DNA from: Phycisphaerae bacterium
GTDB lineage: Bacteria > Planctomycetota > Phycisphaerae > Sedimentisphaerales > UBA12454
Direction: 5' to 3'
DNA: 60,905 bases
Assembly: GCA_026386845.1 (NCBI GenBank)
Contig: JAPLMW010000028.1
Coordinates: 66,729 to 127,633, forward strand
Positions 8,708 to 19,660 of the stretch are shown piece after piece. Position numbers and translations under genes: made by a program. Within the stretch, counting starts at the first letter, position 1. The number at the start of each line of letters is the position of its first letter. The notes beneath the pieces were generated by a model that worked only from the letters and a program-made list of their open reading frames with translations, did no database searches and was not told where the DNA came from.

Positions 8708-11700
8708 ATGGCAAGAAAACAACAGACAGACTGCGGATTATATGAAGTGCGCACCGAGCACGATGCCTGCGGTATCGGAGCTGTTGTAAATATTTCCGGC
8801 AAAAGCGACCATTCCATAATCAATTACGGCAAGGAAATCCTTGTAAATCTCCACCACCGCGGAGCGGCCGGCGCCGATGAGACCACAGGCGATGGAGCGG
8901 GAATACTGTTCCAGATTCCACACGAGTTTTTTTTTGCACATAGTAAAAAACTCAATATAAATCTTCCACAACCCGGCAAATACGCCGTGGCAATGGTATT
9001 TTCCCCGAAAGATAATGAACTCCGGGAAAAATGCCTCTCCATATTCCAGCAGGCAATCGAACTGCACGGAATGAAAATCATCGGCCAGCGTATCGTGCCG
9101 GTGAAACCGGACTGCCTCGGCAAAATCGCTCTTGAAGCAGAACCGCATATCAGCCAAATTTTCATCGATGCCTGCGGCTTTGAAAGGATAGAACTCGAAA
9201 GAAAATTATTTTTGGCAAGAAAAAGAACTGAAAAGCAAATCAGGGGAAAATTCGGCGATGCAGGCAATGATTTTTACATCTGCTCACTGAGCAGCAGAAC
9301 AATATGCTATAAGGGAATGTTTATGGCGTGGCAATTGTTCGCCTATTATCCGGATTTGGCGGATGAAAATGTCAAAAGCGCACTGGCAATAGTTCATCAA
9401 AGATACAGCACAAATACATTTCCAAACTGGAAGCTGGCCCAGCCTTTCCGCTGCATCGCACATAACGGTGAAATAAATACATTAAGCGGAAACAAAAGCA
9501 GTATGGCCGCAAGAGAATATAAAATGGCCTGCGAAAAATTCGGACAGTTTATGCCCGATTGTTTTCCGGTGCTTGTGCCGGACGGCAGCGATTCGGCCTG
9601 CTTCGATAACGCTCTGGAACTATTAGTGCAGGCGGGGCGCACCCTGCCGCACGCTATGATGATGATGATTCCTGAGGCCTTCGGGCAAAAATACCATATA
9701 AGCACGGATAAACGCGCTTTTTACGAATACCACTCCGCCATAATGGAACCGTGGGACGGCCCTGCCGCAATGGTTTTCATGGACGGACAAATAATCGGCG
9801 GAACGCTCGATAGAAACGGCCTAAGACCCTGCCGATATATCGTAACAACTGACGGCCTTGCGATTCTGGCAAGCGAGGCCGGCGTTGTGGAATTTCCACC
9901 GGAAAAAATCCAGATGAAGGGACGTCTTCAGCCCGGCCATATGTTCCTCGTCGATACGGCTGAAGGCAGAATTGTTACTGATAACGAAATAAAAAGCAAA
10001 ATATCGAGACAAAAACCATACAGACGCTGGCTCGATGAAAACCGCATCGAACTTCGCGGCCTTTTCGATAGTCCCAAACTCGTAACGAGCGACTCTGAAA
10101 CCATTTTCCAGCGGCTTAGAATGTTCGGGTTTACCCGTGAAGAACTAAAAATGATTATTACGCCGATGGCCGTCAATGGTCAGGAACCGGTCGGGTCTAT
10201 GGGAAATGACGCGGCGATGGCGGTGCTGAGCAATAAACCGAAACTGCTGTTCAATTACTTCAAACAGCTTTTCGCCCAGGTTACGAACCCGCCGATTGAC
10301 CCGCTGCGAGAAGGATTAGTAATGAGCCTGATGGGCTTTACCGGCAGAAAACTAAATATCCTTGAGGAAACACCGCAGCATTGCAGACAATTAAAACTGC
10401 CTCATCCGATTCTTACCAATGAAGACATCGAACGTCTCCGTTCGGTAAATCGGGCCGATTTTAAAATCGCTACTGTCAATGCCTTGTTTGATTCTCAAAC
10501 AAATGACTCTGCCAAGAGTCTGCGTAATGGAATTGATAAACTCGTAAATAATGCAATAGAAGCCGTCAAAAACGGTTCTTGTCTTCTAATAATAAGCGAC
10601 AAACTCGCATCGGAAAATATGGCACCGATTCCTTCGCTGCTTGCGACTGCCGCTGTGCATAATGGACTGCTAAAAGCAGGATTAAGAGCAGACGCAGGCA
10701 TTATTGTTGAAAGCGGAGAACCGAGAGAAGTAATGCATTTTTGTCTGCTGTGCGGATATGGTGCAAACGCGATAAATCCATATCTTGCATTTGAGTGTCT
10801 CGATGAGATGCAAAGACAAGGCGAATTGCCGACCAGTATGGACCCGGTGCAAATCGCGGATAATTACATCGCCGCGATAAAAAAAGGCATCCTGAAAACA
10901 ATGAGCAAGATGGGAATTTCGACACTGAGAAGCTATCATACCGCGCAGCTTTTTGAAGCGATTGGCCTCAATAAAGAGCTCATAAATGAATTTTTCACAA
11001 ATACAAGCTCCCGAATCGAAGGCATAGGTCTTAAAGAAATAGCCAAAGAGACGCTTATACGGTATCAACATGCCTTTGAGCCGAGAAAAGGCGGCGAACT
11101 TGAGCTTGAATTCGGCGGCGAATATCACTACAGAAACTCCGGCGAAGCGCATCTTTGGAATCCGATAACAATTTCCCGTCTTCAGCACGCTGTAAGAAAC
11201 AACGACCAAAAGGCTTATAATGAATATGCAAAGGCTGTCAATCAGCAGGGGCAAAAACTATGTACATTAAGGGGGCTTTTTGAATTTAAAGACACCCAGC
11301 CAATACCAATTGAGGAGGTTGAGCCGGCAAGCGAAATTGTAAAAAGATTCTGCACCGGCGCTATGAGCCACGGCTCGATAAGCAAAGAGGCTCACGAATG
11401 TGTCGCTGCCGCTATGAATAAAATCGGGGCAATGAGCAATACCGGCGAAGGCGGCGAAGATGAAGAAAGATACATTGAGAAAAAAGGTAAGGTTTCACTG
11501 AATTGTGCTATAAAGCAGGTCGCAAGCGGAAGATTCGGCGTTACTATAAATTATCTGTCTCACGCAAAAGAATTGCAGATTAAAATGGCTCAGGGCGCAA
11601 AACCGGGCGAAGGCGGACAATTGCCGGGGCATAAAGTAACGGAAGAAATAGCGAAATTACGATATTCGACGCCGGGCGTTACGTTAATATCCCCCCCGCC

Positions 11701-13267
11701 GCACCACGATATTTATTCAATTGAAGACTTGGCACAGCTTATTTATGACCTGAAATGCAGCAATCCCGGCGTGAAAGTCTCGGTCAAACTCGTCGCTGAA
11801 GTCGGTGTGGGAACCATAGCGGCAGGCGTCGCGAAAGGCAATGCCGATGAGGTCTTAATCAGCGGACACGATGGCGGAACAGGGGCAAGCCCGTTAAGCT
11901 CAATCAAACACACCGGCTGTCCGTGGGAGCTGGGACTTGCGGAAACTCAGCAGGTGCTTGTGAATAATAACCTGCGGGACAGGATTACCGTTCAGGCTGA
12001 CGGACAAATGAAGACCGGCAGAGATGTGGTTATCGGCGCCCTGCTCGGCGCTGAAAGATTCGGATTCGGCACTGCGGCGTTGGTTACATTAGGCTGCACG
12101 CTGCTTCGCAAATGCCACGAAGGAGCCTGCGACTTCGGAATAGCAACACAGGATAAGGAATTAAGGGCAAGATTTGCGGGAAAACCGGAGAACCTCGAAA
12201 GATTTATATTTTTCGTCGCCGAGGAAGCCAGACAGATTATGGCTCAACTGGGATTCAGAAAAGTTGAAGATATGGTCGGCAGAGCCGATTACCTTTGCAC
12301 TAAAAAAGCTATTGAACATTACAAAGCAAAAGGACTGGATTTTTCAGCTATCTTTTATAAGCCCGACACATCGGACGGCAGAGCTATAAGAAAAATTAAT
12401 CCGCAGCCGGATAAATTAGCCGACCACCTTGACTGGCAGATCCTTGAAAAAATAAAAACTGCTATCGACAGTAAACAAAAAGCGGCCATTGAAATGCCGA
12501 TTCGCAATGTCAACAGAACTGTCGGAACAATAATAAGCAACTATATCGTAAGAAAATATGGGCCGAAAGGGCTGCCGGACGGCACTATCGAGTTAAATTT
12601 CACCGGCTCGGCGGGTCAGAGTTTCGGGGCATTTCTTGCGCCGGGAATCACACTGAAACTTATCGGCCAAAGCAATGACTATCTTGGAAAAGGTCTCTCC
12701 GGCGGCAGAATTGTTGTAAAAACGCCTGAGGGCTCACCATTCGCGGCTCAGGAAAATATTATCGTCGGCAATACCCTGCTTTACGGCGCTACAAAAGGTG
12801 AGGCATTCATCAACGGTATGGCAGGAGAAAGATTTGCGGTGCGGAACAGCGGAGTTATCGCGGTCATAGAGGGACTGGGCGACCACGGCTGTGAATATAT
12901 GACTGGCGGAACTGTGGTTGTTCTGGGTAAAACGGGGTGTAATTTTGCGGCGGGAATGAGCGGCGGCATAGCTTACGTTCTCGATGAAATGCAATTATTT
13001 GATACGCTGTGCAATCTCGATATGGTGGAACTTGAAAGTATCCGGCTAAATGAAGACAAAAAACTCTTAAAAGAACTTATCGAAAAACATTATAAATGGA
13101 CGCAAAGCAAACAGGCGGAAAGGATTTTAAATTCCTGGTCAGATATGTTAGGCCGATTTGTGAAGGTTATACCGATTGATTATCGAAAATCACTTGAAAA
13201 GATGAGAGCCGCTGAAGATCGAAACACTGAGACAACGCCTGCGACGGAAGAGGTGTTCTATGGCTGA
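8708..13267 (+). CDS. gltB: glutamate synthase large subunit (GltB)
   Basis: 1519 residues, normal for bacterial GltB. It takes the amide nitrogen of glutamine and makes glutamate from 2-oxoglutarate. The N-terminal Ntn-type glutaminase domain is made as a precursor: the catalytic Cys is Cys21 (EHDACGIGAV), implying a 20-residue propeptide. The central domain and FMN-binding synthase domain include GEGGEDEERY, AQGAKPGEGGQLPGHKV and SGHDGGTGASP. The 3Fe-4S motif C-x5-C-x4-C (CTLLRKCHEGAC) is intact. The C-terminal GXGXG beta-helix domain is present (GLSGGRIVVKTP, GMAGERFAVRNSG). It overlaps gltD by 8 bp, implying translational coupling. Confidence 0.97.
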   Translation: MARKQQTDCGLYEVRTEHDACGIGAVVNISGKSDHSIINYGKEILVNLHHRGAAGADETTGDGAGILFQIPHEFFFAHSKKLNINLPQPGKYAVAMVFSPKDNELREKCLSIFQQAIELHGMKIIGQRIVPVKPDCLGKIALEAEPHISQIFIDACGFERIELERKLFLARKRTEKQIRGKFGDAGNDFYICSLSSRTICYKGMFMAWQLFAYYPDLADENVKSALAIVHQRYSTNTFPNWKLAQPFRCIAHNGEINTLSGNKSSMAAREYKMACEKFGQFMPDCFPVLVPDGSDSACFDNALELLVQAGRTLPHAMMMMIPEAFGQKYHISTDKRAFYEYHSAIMEPWDGPAAMVFMDGQIIGGTLDRNGLRPCRYIVTTDGLAILASEAGVVEFPPEKIQMKGRLQPGHMFLVDTAEGRIVTDNEIKSKISRQKPYRRWLDENRIELRGLFDSPKLVTSDSETIFQRLRMFGFTREELKMIITPMAVNGQEPVGSMGNDAAMAVLSNKPKLLFNYFKQLFAQVTNPPIDPLREGLVMSLMGFTGRKLNILEETPQHCRQLKLPHPILTNEDIERLRSVNRADFKIATVNALFDSQTNDSAKSLRNGIDKLVNNAIEAVKNGSCLLIISDKLASENMAPIPSLLATAAVHNGLLKAGLRADAGIIVESGEPREVMHFCLLCGYGANAINPYLAFECLDEMQRQGELPTSMDPVQIADNYIAAIKKGILKTMSKMGISTLRSYHTAQLFEAIGLNKELINEFFTNTSSRIEGIGLKEIAKETLIRYQHAFEPRKGGELELEFGGEYHYRNSGEAHLWNPITISRLQHAVRNNDQKAYNEYAKAVNQQGQKLCTLRGLFEFKDTQPIPIEEVEPASEIVKRFCTGAMSHGSISKEAHECVAAAMNKIGAMSNTGEGGEDEERYIEKKGKVSLNCAIKQVASGRFGVTINYLSHAKELQIKMAQGAKPGEGGQLPGHKVTEEIAKLRYSTPGVTLISPPPHHDIYSIEDLAQLIYDLKCSNPGVKVSVKLVAEVGVGTIAAGVAKGNADEVLISGHDGGTGASPLSSIKHTGCPWELGLAETQQVLVNNNLRDRITVQADGQMKTGRDVVIGALLGAERFGFGTAALVTLGCTLLRKCHEGACDFGIATQDKELRARFAGKPENLERFIFFVAEEARQIMAQLGFRKVEDMVGRADYLCTKKAIEHYKAKGLDFSAIFYKPDTSDGRAIRKINPQPDKLADHLDWQILEKIKTAIDSKQKAAIEMPIRNVNRTVGTIISNYIVRKYGPKGLPDGTIELNFTGSAGQSFGAFLAPGITLKLIGQSNDYLGKGLSGGRIVVKTPEGSPFAAQENIIVGNTLLYGATKGEAFINGMAGERFAVRNSGVIAVIEGLGDHGCEYMTGGTVVVLGKTGCNFAAGMSGGIAYVLDEMQLFDTLCNLDMVELESIRLNEDKKLLKELIEKHYKWTQSKQAERILNSWSDMLGRFVKVIPIDYRKSLEKMRAAEDRNTETTPATEEVFYG

Positions 13268-14681
13268 GATAAAAGGCTTTTTAAAATATAAACGCAAAAA
13301 AACAGGCTATCGGCCAATTGAGCAGAGAATTCTGGATTACAAAGAAGTCGAGCTTGCTCTTACGCCTGACGATATTATCCAGCAGGCGGCAAGATGTATA
13401 GACTGCGGAATACCATTCTGCCACGGCGTCGGCTGTCCATTGGGAAATAATATACCTGAATTCAACGATATGATTTATAAGGGACAGTGGCAAAAGGCCT
13501 GCCAGATTCTTCATTCGACAAATAATTTTCCGGAAATTACCGCCCGCGTCTGCCCTGCCCCGTGCGAAACGGCCTGCACACTGGCGATAAACGATGAGCC
13601 GGTATTTATAAGACAAATCGAATACCAGATTGTCGAGCGGGGCTTTAAAGAAGGCTGGATAAAACCGGTTATCGCAAAACAAAAAACGGTCAAAAAAATA
13701 GCAATTATCGGTTCAGGACCGGCTGGTTTAGCGGCGGCACAGCAGCTTGCAAGAGCAGGACATAATGTTGTGGTCTTTGAAAAAGACGAAAAAATCGGAG
13801 GCCTTTTAAGATATGGAATACCCGACTTCAAACTTGAAAAAACTGTTTTAGACCGAAGACTTGCCCAGCTTGCCGCTGAAGGCGTTCAATTTCAGACCGG
13901 CGTCGAGGTCGGAAAAGATATATCCTCACACTATCTAAAGAAAATGTTCGATTGCATCTGCCTGACGATGGGCGCAGGTGAACCGCGAGACCTTGCCGTT
14001 ACAGGCAGAGGCTATGAAAATGTCGTATTCGCATGGGATTATCTCGTTCAACAAAACAAAGTCTGCAATGGTGAAAAAATTGAAGGAAAAACAATTACCG
14101 CCAAAGATAAAATCGTAATAGTCATAGGCGGCGGAGATACCGGCAGCGATTGTGTCGGAACTGCCCGCAGACAAGGCGCAAAAAAGATTTATCAGCTTGA
14201 AATACTGCCGAAACCGCCAAACATTAGGCCTGAAGATACTCCCTGGCCGACATGGCCGAGAATTATGAGAACATCCTCGTCGCACGAGGAAGGCTGCGAA
14301 AGAATCTGGGGCGTCAAAACGACAAAACTTTCAGGCGTCGAGACAAGCGTAAGCGAACTGCACGGCTGCCAGGTCGAATGGATAAAAACCCCCAGAGGCT
14401 GGAATATTAAAGAGATAGCAGAGACGGAATTTTCGATAAAGGCAGACCTTGTGATTCTTGCGATGGGCTTTCTGCACGTAAAACAGGAAGGCCTGGTAAA
14501 AAGCCTGCAGCTCAAGCTCGATGAAAACGGCAATATCGCTATTAATGATTTCCGAACCAGCGACCCGGCCGTTTTTGCCGCGGGCGATTCGGTTCTCGGG
14601 GCTTCGCTGGTAGTCAAGGCAATCGACACAGGAAGAAGAGCGGCTGAACAAATTAACAAATGGCTTATGGACAAAAAGTAA
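13260..14681 (+). CDS. gltD: glutamate synthase small subunit (GltD)
   Basis: 473 residues. This is the NADPH-oxidising FAD subunit that passes electrons to GltB. N-terminal Fe-S cysteines are present (CIDCGIPFCHGVGCPLGN and CPAPCETAC), followed by the FAD Rossmann motif IGSGPAGLAAAQQLA (~145) and the NAD(P) motif VIGGGDTGSDCVGTARRQG (~290), then the C-terminal FAD contact DPAVFAAGDSVLGASLV. It overlaps the end of gltB by 8 bp, and nadE follows after 35 bp in what looks like the same operon. Confidence 0.97.
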   Translation: MAEIKGFLKYKRKKTGYRPIEQRILDYKEVELALTPDDIIQQAARCIDCGIPFCHGVGCPLGNNIPEFNDMIYKGQWQKACQILHSTNNFPEITARVCPAPCETACTLAINDEPVFIRQIEYQIVERGFKEGWIKPVIAKQKTVKKIAIIGSGPAGLAAAQQLARAGHNVVVFEKDEKIGGLLRYGIPDFKLEKTVLDRRLAQLAAEGVQFQTGVEVGKDISSHYLKKMFDCICLTMGAGEPRDLAVTGRGYENVVFAWDYLVQQNKVCNGEKIEGKTITAKDKIVIVIGGGDTGSDCVGTARRQGAKKIYQLEILPKPPNIRPEDTPWPTWPRIMRTSSSHEEGCERIWGVKTTKLSGVETSVSELHGCQVEWIKTPRGWNIKEIAETEFSIKADLVILAMGFLHVKQEGLVKSLQLKLDENGNIAINDFRTSDPAVFAAGDSVLGASLVVKAIDTGRRAAEQINKWLMDKK

Positions 14682-14716
14682 ATAATCTGTAAAATGGCAC
14701 AAAAACGGGAAATTAA

Positions 14717-16357
14717 ATGAGCTTAAGAACAGGTCTTGCACAAATAAATACAACCGTCGGGGACTTTGCAGGAAATATTGATAAAATCCGGCAGATGTAT
14801 GCCCGCGCAAAACAGGAAAAAGTCGAGCTGCTTGTCTTTCCGGAACTGAGCATCTGCGGCTATCCGCCGGAAGATTTGCTGCTCAAAAAGCATTTTCTTG
14901 CCGAAAACAAAAAAGCTGTCCAGCAGCTCGCGAAAGATTGTCCCGATATAACAATAATGGCAGGTTTCGCAGAAGCCGCTGACGGGGTCTGCTTCAACGC
15001 TCTGGCTATCCTCGGCGGCGGGAAAATCACAAAAGTTTACCACAAAACCCTGCTGCCGAATTACGGTGTATTCGACGAGAAAAGATATTTCAACAGCGGC
15101 GGTGAACCGGCAGTAATAAAAATAAAAGACATATCCGTAATCTGCACGATATGCGAAGATATATGGGAAATTCAATGGCTGAAAAAATTCCTGTCCGGCA
15201 TACCTGGAAAAAATCTTATTATCAACATATCAGCCTCACCATTTCACGCGGGCAAAATAAAACAGAGAATTGCGGTTCTGGAGGATTGCGCCAGAACATT
15301 AGGCTGCCCTATCGCATACTGCAATGCCGTCGGCGGTCAGGACGAACTTGTTTTTGACGGCAGAAGTATGTTTGTCGATTCGACCGGCAAACTTATCGCC
15401 AAAGCTGCGGCATTTGAAGAAGACTTGCTCATCGCCGACATCGAAGCGGACGGACAGATAAAGGCAGAATCCACACCAACAAAGACCGACTACACAGAGG
15501 AAATTTACCAGGCACTTGTGCTTGGGACAAGAGATTACATCAAAAAGAACGGCTTTAATAAGGCACTTATAGGTTTAAGCGGAGGAATAGACTCGGCTCT
15601 TACCGCCGCTATCGCTGTCGATGCTCTCGGAAAAGAAAATGTCATCGGCGTTACAATGCCGACAAGATTTAACGCGGCTGAAACCATAAGCGATGCTGAA
15701 AAGGTCGCGAAAAATCTCGGTATAGAATTTCATAATATACCCATCGAGCCTGTACTGAAGAATTTCAATCAGGAACTTGGCAAAGTTGCCGGCTGGAATG
15801 AAAAAGGTTTGGCTTATGAAAATCTGCAGGCAAGAATCAGAGGCACTATTCTGATGTCAATGAGCAACCAATTCGGATACCTCGTTATGACGACAGGCAA
15901 TAAGAGCGAAACCGCCGTGGGATACTCAACACTCTACGGCGATACTGCCGGCGGTTTTTCCGCGATAAAAGATGTGCCGAAAACGGTCGTCTATCAGCTA
16001 AGCGAATATGTAAACAAACTGCACGGCAGAGAAATTATACCTCAAAGCGTTATTACAAGAATACCCACAGCCGAACTGCGATTCGGACAGAAAGACAGCG
16101 ATTCGCTGCCGGAATACGACATTCTCGATGGTATATTAAAAGCTTATATCGAAGAAGAAAAATCGCTGCCGGAAATTGTTAAGCAGGGTTTCGATGCCGA
16201 GACTGTTTTAAAAGTCATCGGGATGGTTGACCGAAATGAATATAAACGGCGTCTATGTCCGCCGGGTGTTAAAATCACTCCAAAAGCATTCGGACGAGAC
16301 AGGCGGATGCCTATTACCAATCTTTATCGACAACAAATTCCGCGACAAAATAATTAG
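14717..16357 (+). CDS. nadE: glutamine-dependent NAD+ synthase
   Basis: 546 residues, a two-domain enzyme making NAD from nicotinate adenine dinucleotide with glutamine as nitrogen source. The N-terminal nitrilase-type glutaminase domain (~1-260) has the Glu-Lys-Cys triad in context: VFPELSICGYPPEDLL, YHKTLLPNYGVFDEKRYF, and ICEDIWE with the Cys. The C-terminal synthase domain has the PP-loop GLSGGIDSALTAAIAVDALG (~290) and TTGNKSETAVGYSTLYGD. Its place between gltD and carB, all glutamine users, suggests common nitrogen control. Confidence 0.95.
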   Translation: MSLRTGLAQINTTVGDFAGNIDKIRQMYARAKQEKVELLVFPELSICGYPPEDLLLKKHFLAENKKAVQQLAKDCPDITIMAGFAEAADGVCFNALAILGGGKITKVYHKTLLPNYGVFDEKRYFNSGGEPAVIKIKDISVICTICEDIWEIQWLKKFLSGIPGKNLIINISASPFHAGKIKQRIAVLEDCARTLGCPIAYCNAVGGQDELVFDGRSMFVDSTGKLIAKAAAFEEDLLIADIEADGQIKAESTPTKTDYTEEIYQALVLGTRDYIKKNGFNKALIGLSGGIDSALTAAIAVDALGKENVIGVTMPTRFNAAETISDAEKVAKNLGIEFHNIPIEPVLKNFNQELGKVAGWNEKGLAYENLQARIRGTILMSMSNQFGYLVMTTGNKSETAVGYSTLYGDTAGGFSAIKDVPKTVVYQLSEYVNKLHGREIIPQSVITRIPTAELRFGQKDSDSLPEYDILDGILKAYIEEEKSLPEIVKQGFDAETVLKVIGMVDRNEYKRRLCPPGVKITPKAFGRDRRMPITNLYRQQIPRQNN

Positions 16358-16378
16358 TTTACAGCACGGATGTAAAAA

Positions 16379-19300
16379 ATGCCCAAACGAACAGATATCC
16401 ATAAAATAATGATAATAGGCTCCGGCCCTATAGTAATAGGTCAGGGCTGCGAGTTCGATTACTCCGGCGCCCAGGCCTGCAAGGCTCTGAAAAAAGAAGG
16501 CTATCAGGTAATACTGGTCAACAGTAACCCGGCAACCATTATGACAGACCCTGAACTTGCCGACCACACCTATATCGAACCGATTACGCCGGAAATGATT
16601 GAAAAAATCATCAAAAAAGAAAAACCGGATTGCATTTTGCCGACACTCGGCGGACAAACAGGACTTAACACGGCCGTCGCGCTTGCAGAAAGCGGCGTCC
16701 TGAAAAAATACAATGTTAAACTCATCGGAGCAAACCTCGCCACAATAAAAAAGGCTGAGGAACGCGACAGATTTAAAAAGATTATTCTCGATATCGGCCT
16801 TGAAGTGCCGAAAAGCGGATATGTCCGCAACTGGGAAGAAGCTCAAAAAATTGTCGCGCAGGTCGGTTTTCCCGCGATTATCCGCCCTTCTTATACCCTT
16901 GGCGGAACAGGTGGAAATGTCGCGTATAACGCTGAGGAATACAAGGAATTTATCCACTGGGGGCTAAACCTCAGCCCTAAAGGAGAGGTGCTGGTAGAAG
17001 AATCGGTCCTCGGCTGGAAAGAATATGAATTAGAGGTAATGCGGGATAAAAAAGACAATGTTGTGATTGTTTGCTCGATAGAAAATCTCGACCCGATGGG
17101 AATTCATACCGGCGACAGCATTACGGTAGCGCCGGCACAGACACTAACCGATAAAGAATATCAAACAATGCGCGACGCGGCGCTGAAAATCATAAGAGCA
17201 ATCGGCGTTGAAACCGGCGGCTCAAATATCCAGTTTGCCGTCAATCCCCAAAACGGCAAAATGTATGTAATCGAGATGAATCCTCGTGTTTCGAGAAGCT
17301 CATCTCTTGCCTCAAAAGCCACCGGCTTTCCAATCGCCAAAATCGCTTCGCTGCTGGCAGTCGGCTATACGCTCGATGAAATACCAAACGACATAACAAA
17401 AAAGACACCCGCCTGTTTCGAGCCGTCAATAGATTACTGCGTTGTAAAATGGCCGCGGTTTACATTTGAAAAATTCCCGGCAACAAATCCGGAACTGACT
17501 ATCCAGATGAAAAGCGTCGGCGAAGCAATGGCAATCGGCAGAACATTTAAAGAGGCATTCCAGAAAGCCATACGCTCGCTTGAAATCGACCGATATTCGC
17601 TCGACAGAAAACATATCGACTCAAAAATAGATAACGAACGGCTTAAGCAGATACTGCGGGCTAACCGCTGGGATAAAATCTGGTATGTCGCCGAGGCTCT
17701 GAGAAGAAAACTGCCGATTAATGAAATTTATGAGCTTACGAAAATTGACCCCTGGTTTTTGAACAATATTGACCAGATTGTTCAGTTTGAGGACAAAATA
17801 AGCATAAAAAATCTCAAACAGGCCAAGAAACTGGGCTTTAGCGATAAGTATATCGCATCAAAATTAAATATGCCTGAGACACAACTCAGAAAACAGCGAA
17901 TCGCCGACGGAATTTGTGCCGTTTATAAGATTGTCGATACCTGCGGGGCAGAGTTTGAGGCAAATACGCCTTATTTGTACTCTACGTATGAAGACCAGTG
18001 CGAGGCAAATCCGACAAAAAGAAAGAAAGTCATCATACTCGGCGGCGGACCAAACCGAATCGGACAGGGAATTGAATTCGACTACTGCTGCTGCCACGCT
18101 GCATTCGCGCTGAAGGAAATCGGTATCGAATCCATAATGGTAAACTGTAATCCCGAAACGGTCAGCACAGATTACGATACATCAGACAGGCTTTATTTTG
18201 AGCCTTTGACTTTCGAAGATGTGATGAACATTGTCGAAAAAGAAAAGCCTGACGGTGTTATCGTTCAGTTCGGAGGCCAAACACCCCTGAAACTGGCAAA
18301 CGCCCTGTCAAAAGCAGGCGTGAAAATCATCGGCACAAGTCCCGACAGTATCGATGCCGCAGAAGACAGAAAACGGTTTAACAAAATAGTCGAAAAACTA
18401 AAGCTTAACCAGCCGCTGAGCGGCACAGCAATGAATTATGCGCAAACGGTCAAAATCGCAAGGAAATTGGGCTACCCCCTGCTTATACGGCCATCGTTCG
18501 TATTGGGCGGAAGAGCGATGCAAATTGTCTATGACGAAACAGAACTGAAAAGCTGCGTTGAAAACGCTATCGCTGTTTCAGATAAACACCCAATTTTAAT
18601 CGACAAATTTCTTGATGATGCAGCCGAGCTTGACGTTGACGCAATAAGCGACGGCAAAACCGTCGTTATCGGCGGGATTATGGAACACATCGAAGAGGCT
18701 GGTATTCATTCAGGAGACAGTGCCTGCTCTCTGCCGCCGTTTTCGTTAAGCCCTGCCTTAATCAAGGAGATAAAATGGCAGACAAAAATGCTCGCACTGG
18801 AACTAAATGTAATAGGTCTGATGAATATCCAGTTTGCAGTAAAGGATAATCAGATTTACATACTCGAAGTCAATCCGCGGGCATCGAGAACAGTGCCGTT
18901 TGTCAGTAAGGCTATCGGCGTTCCGCTGGCCAAATTGGCCGCAAAAGTGATGGCCGGAAAAACGCTTAAAGAACTCGGATTTACAGAAGAAGTACACAGA
19001 AGCTATTATTCCGTCAAAGAAGCTGTCTTTCCATTCCTGAAATTCCCCGGCTGCGATACGCTGCTGGGGCCTGAAATGCTTTCGACCGGCGAAGTAATGG
19101 GATTGTCCGATGACTTCGGCATCGCTTATGCTAAATCGCAGATTGCAGCGGGGAATAACCTGCCTACAGGCGGAAATATCTTTATCAGCGTTAAAGATGC
19201 TGACAAGCCAAAGGCTGTCGAGATAGCAAAAAAACTCCATCAGATGGGATTTAAACTTCTCGCTACAAAGGGAACCTGCATCGAGCTAATCAAGAACAAT

Positions 19301-19564
19301 GTGCCATCGGAATTCGTATTGAAAATGACCGAAGGCAGACCGCACATTGTTGATTTGATTATCAATAATCAGATTGCCATGATTATAAATACCACGGTCG
19401 GCAAACAAACAATCAAGGATTCGTTTGCGATAAGAAGAACCGCCCTTGACCGCAATGTGCCTTATACTACGACAATCAGAGGCGCCGCGGCGGTTACAAA
19501 AGCAATCGAATCGCTAAAACAGAAAAAGACAGATGTAAAGCCAATACAACTGTATTACAAATAA
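16379..19564 (+). CDS. carB: carbamoyl-phosphate synthase large subunit (CarB)
   Basis: 1061 residues. It makes carbamoyl phosphate from bicarbonate, ATP and ammonia delivered from CarA, for arginine and pyrimidine synthesis. Two ATP-grasp halves are visible, each starting with a pre-ATP-grasp motif: [18 protein letters not shown] (~12) and [18 protein letters not shown] (~555). ATP-binding segments [15 protein letters not shown] and [15 protein letters not shown] follow. The C-terminal MGS-like allosteric domain (~940-1061) contains [15 protein letters not shown] and a [18 protein letters not shown] stretch. Gene order is carB before carA, the reverse of E. coli. The stop codon overlaps the ribosome-binding site of a short leader ORF. 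Confidence 0.97.
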   Translation: MPKRTDIHKIMIIGSGPIVIGQGCEFDYSGAQACKALKKEGYQVILVNSNPATIMTDPELADHTYIEPITPEMIEKIIKKEKPDCILPTLGGQTGLNTAVALAESGVLKKYNVKLIGANLATIKKAEERDRFKKIILDIGLEVPKSGYVRNWEEAQKIVAQVGFPAIIRPSYTLGGTGGNVAYNAEEYKEFIHWGLNLSPKGEVLVEESVLGWKEYELEVMRDKKDNVVIVCSIENLDPMGIHTGDSITVAPAQTLTDKEYQTMRDAALKIIRAIGVETGGSNIQFAVNPQNGKMYVIEMNPRVSRSSSLASKATGFPIAKIASLLAVGYTLDEIPNDITKKTPACFEPSIDYCVVKWPRFTFEKFPATNPELTIQMKSVGEAMAIGRTFKEAFQKAIRSLEIDRYSLDRKHIDSKIDNERLKQILRANRWDKIWYVAEALRRKLPINEIYELTKIDPWFLNNIDQIVQFEDKISIKNLKQAKKLGFSDKYIASKLNMPETQLRKQRIADGICAVYKIVDTCGAEFEANTPYLYSTYEDQCEANPTKRKKVIILGGGPNRIGQGIEFDYCCCHAAFALKEIGIESIMVNCNPETVSTDYDTSDRLYFEPLTFEDVMNIVEKEKPDGVIVQFGGQTPLKLANALSKAGVKIIGTSPDSIDAAEDRKRFNKIVEKLKLNQPLSGTAMNYAQTVKIARKLGYPLLIRPSFVLGGRAMQIVYDETELKSCVENAIAVSDKHPILIDKFLDDAAELDVDAISDGKTVVIGGIMEHIEEAGIHSGDSACSLPPFSLSPALIKEIKWQTKMLALELNVIGLMNIQFAVKDNQIYILEVNPRASRTVPFVSKAIGVPLAKLAAKVMAGKTLKELGFTEEVHRSYYSVKEAVFPFLKFPGCDTLLGPEMLSTGEVMGLSDDFGIAYAKSQIAAGNNLPTGGNIFISVKDADKPKAVEIAKKLHQMGFKLLATKGTCIELIKNNVPSEFVLKMTEGRPHIVDLIINNQIAMIINTTVGKQTIKDSFAIRRTALDRNVPYTTTIRGAAAVTKAIESLKQKKTDVKPIQLYYK

Positions 19565-19573
19565 GGAAATAAA

Positions 19574-19600
19574 GTGAATCCCGTTAGAATCAGAAATTGA
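19574..19600 (+). CDS. candidate 8-residue leader peptide MNPVRIRN before carA
   Basis: This is a GTG-started ORF of eight codons ending in TGA, reading MNPVRIRN with two AGA Arg codons at positions 5 and 7. TAAGGAAAT, overlapping the carB stop, gives a good ribosome-binding site with 6-nt spacing. The Arg codons lie in and next to the first arm of an inverted repeat whose second arm covers the carA start. Arginine is an end product of the carbamoyl phosphate pathway, so a ribosome-stalling attenuator is plausible. Such a short ORF could still be chance. Confidence 0.45.
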   Translation: MNPVRIRN

Positions 19601-19660
19601 AAAAAAGATTTTTAACGGGATGAATCAATGTTTATAATTTAAAAAGGATTCTAACGGGAT
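19578..19660 (+). promoter_or_regulatory. carB-carA intergenic inverted repeat that can sequester the carA start
   Basis: ATCCCGTTAGAATC (19578-19591) is perfectly complementary over 14 bp to GATTCTAACGGGAT (19647-19660), which contains part of the carA ribosome-binding site (AAGGA) and the A and U of its start codon. A second copy of the right arm, with TAACGGGATGAA as a 12-nt direct repeat (19613-19624 and 19652-19663), lies between them and can compete for the same left arm over 9 bp (TAACGGGAT). The layout suggests switching RNA structures controlling carA translation. Confidence 0.65.

Noticed and set aside
19620-19637. Second mini-ORF MNQCL before carA
   Set aside because: It starts in the middle repeat copy, but there is no convincing ribosome-binding site and no Arg codon, so it is probably a by-product of the repeated TAACGGGATGAA.
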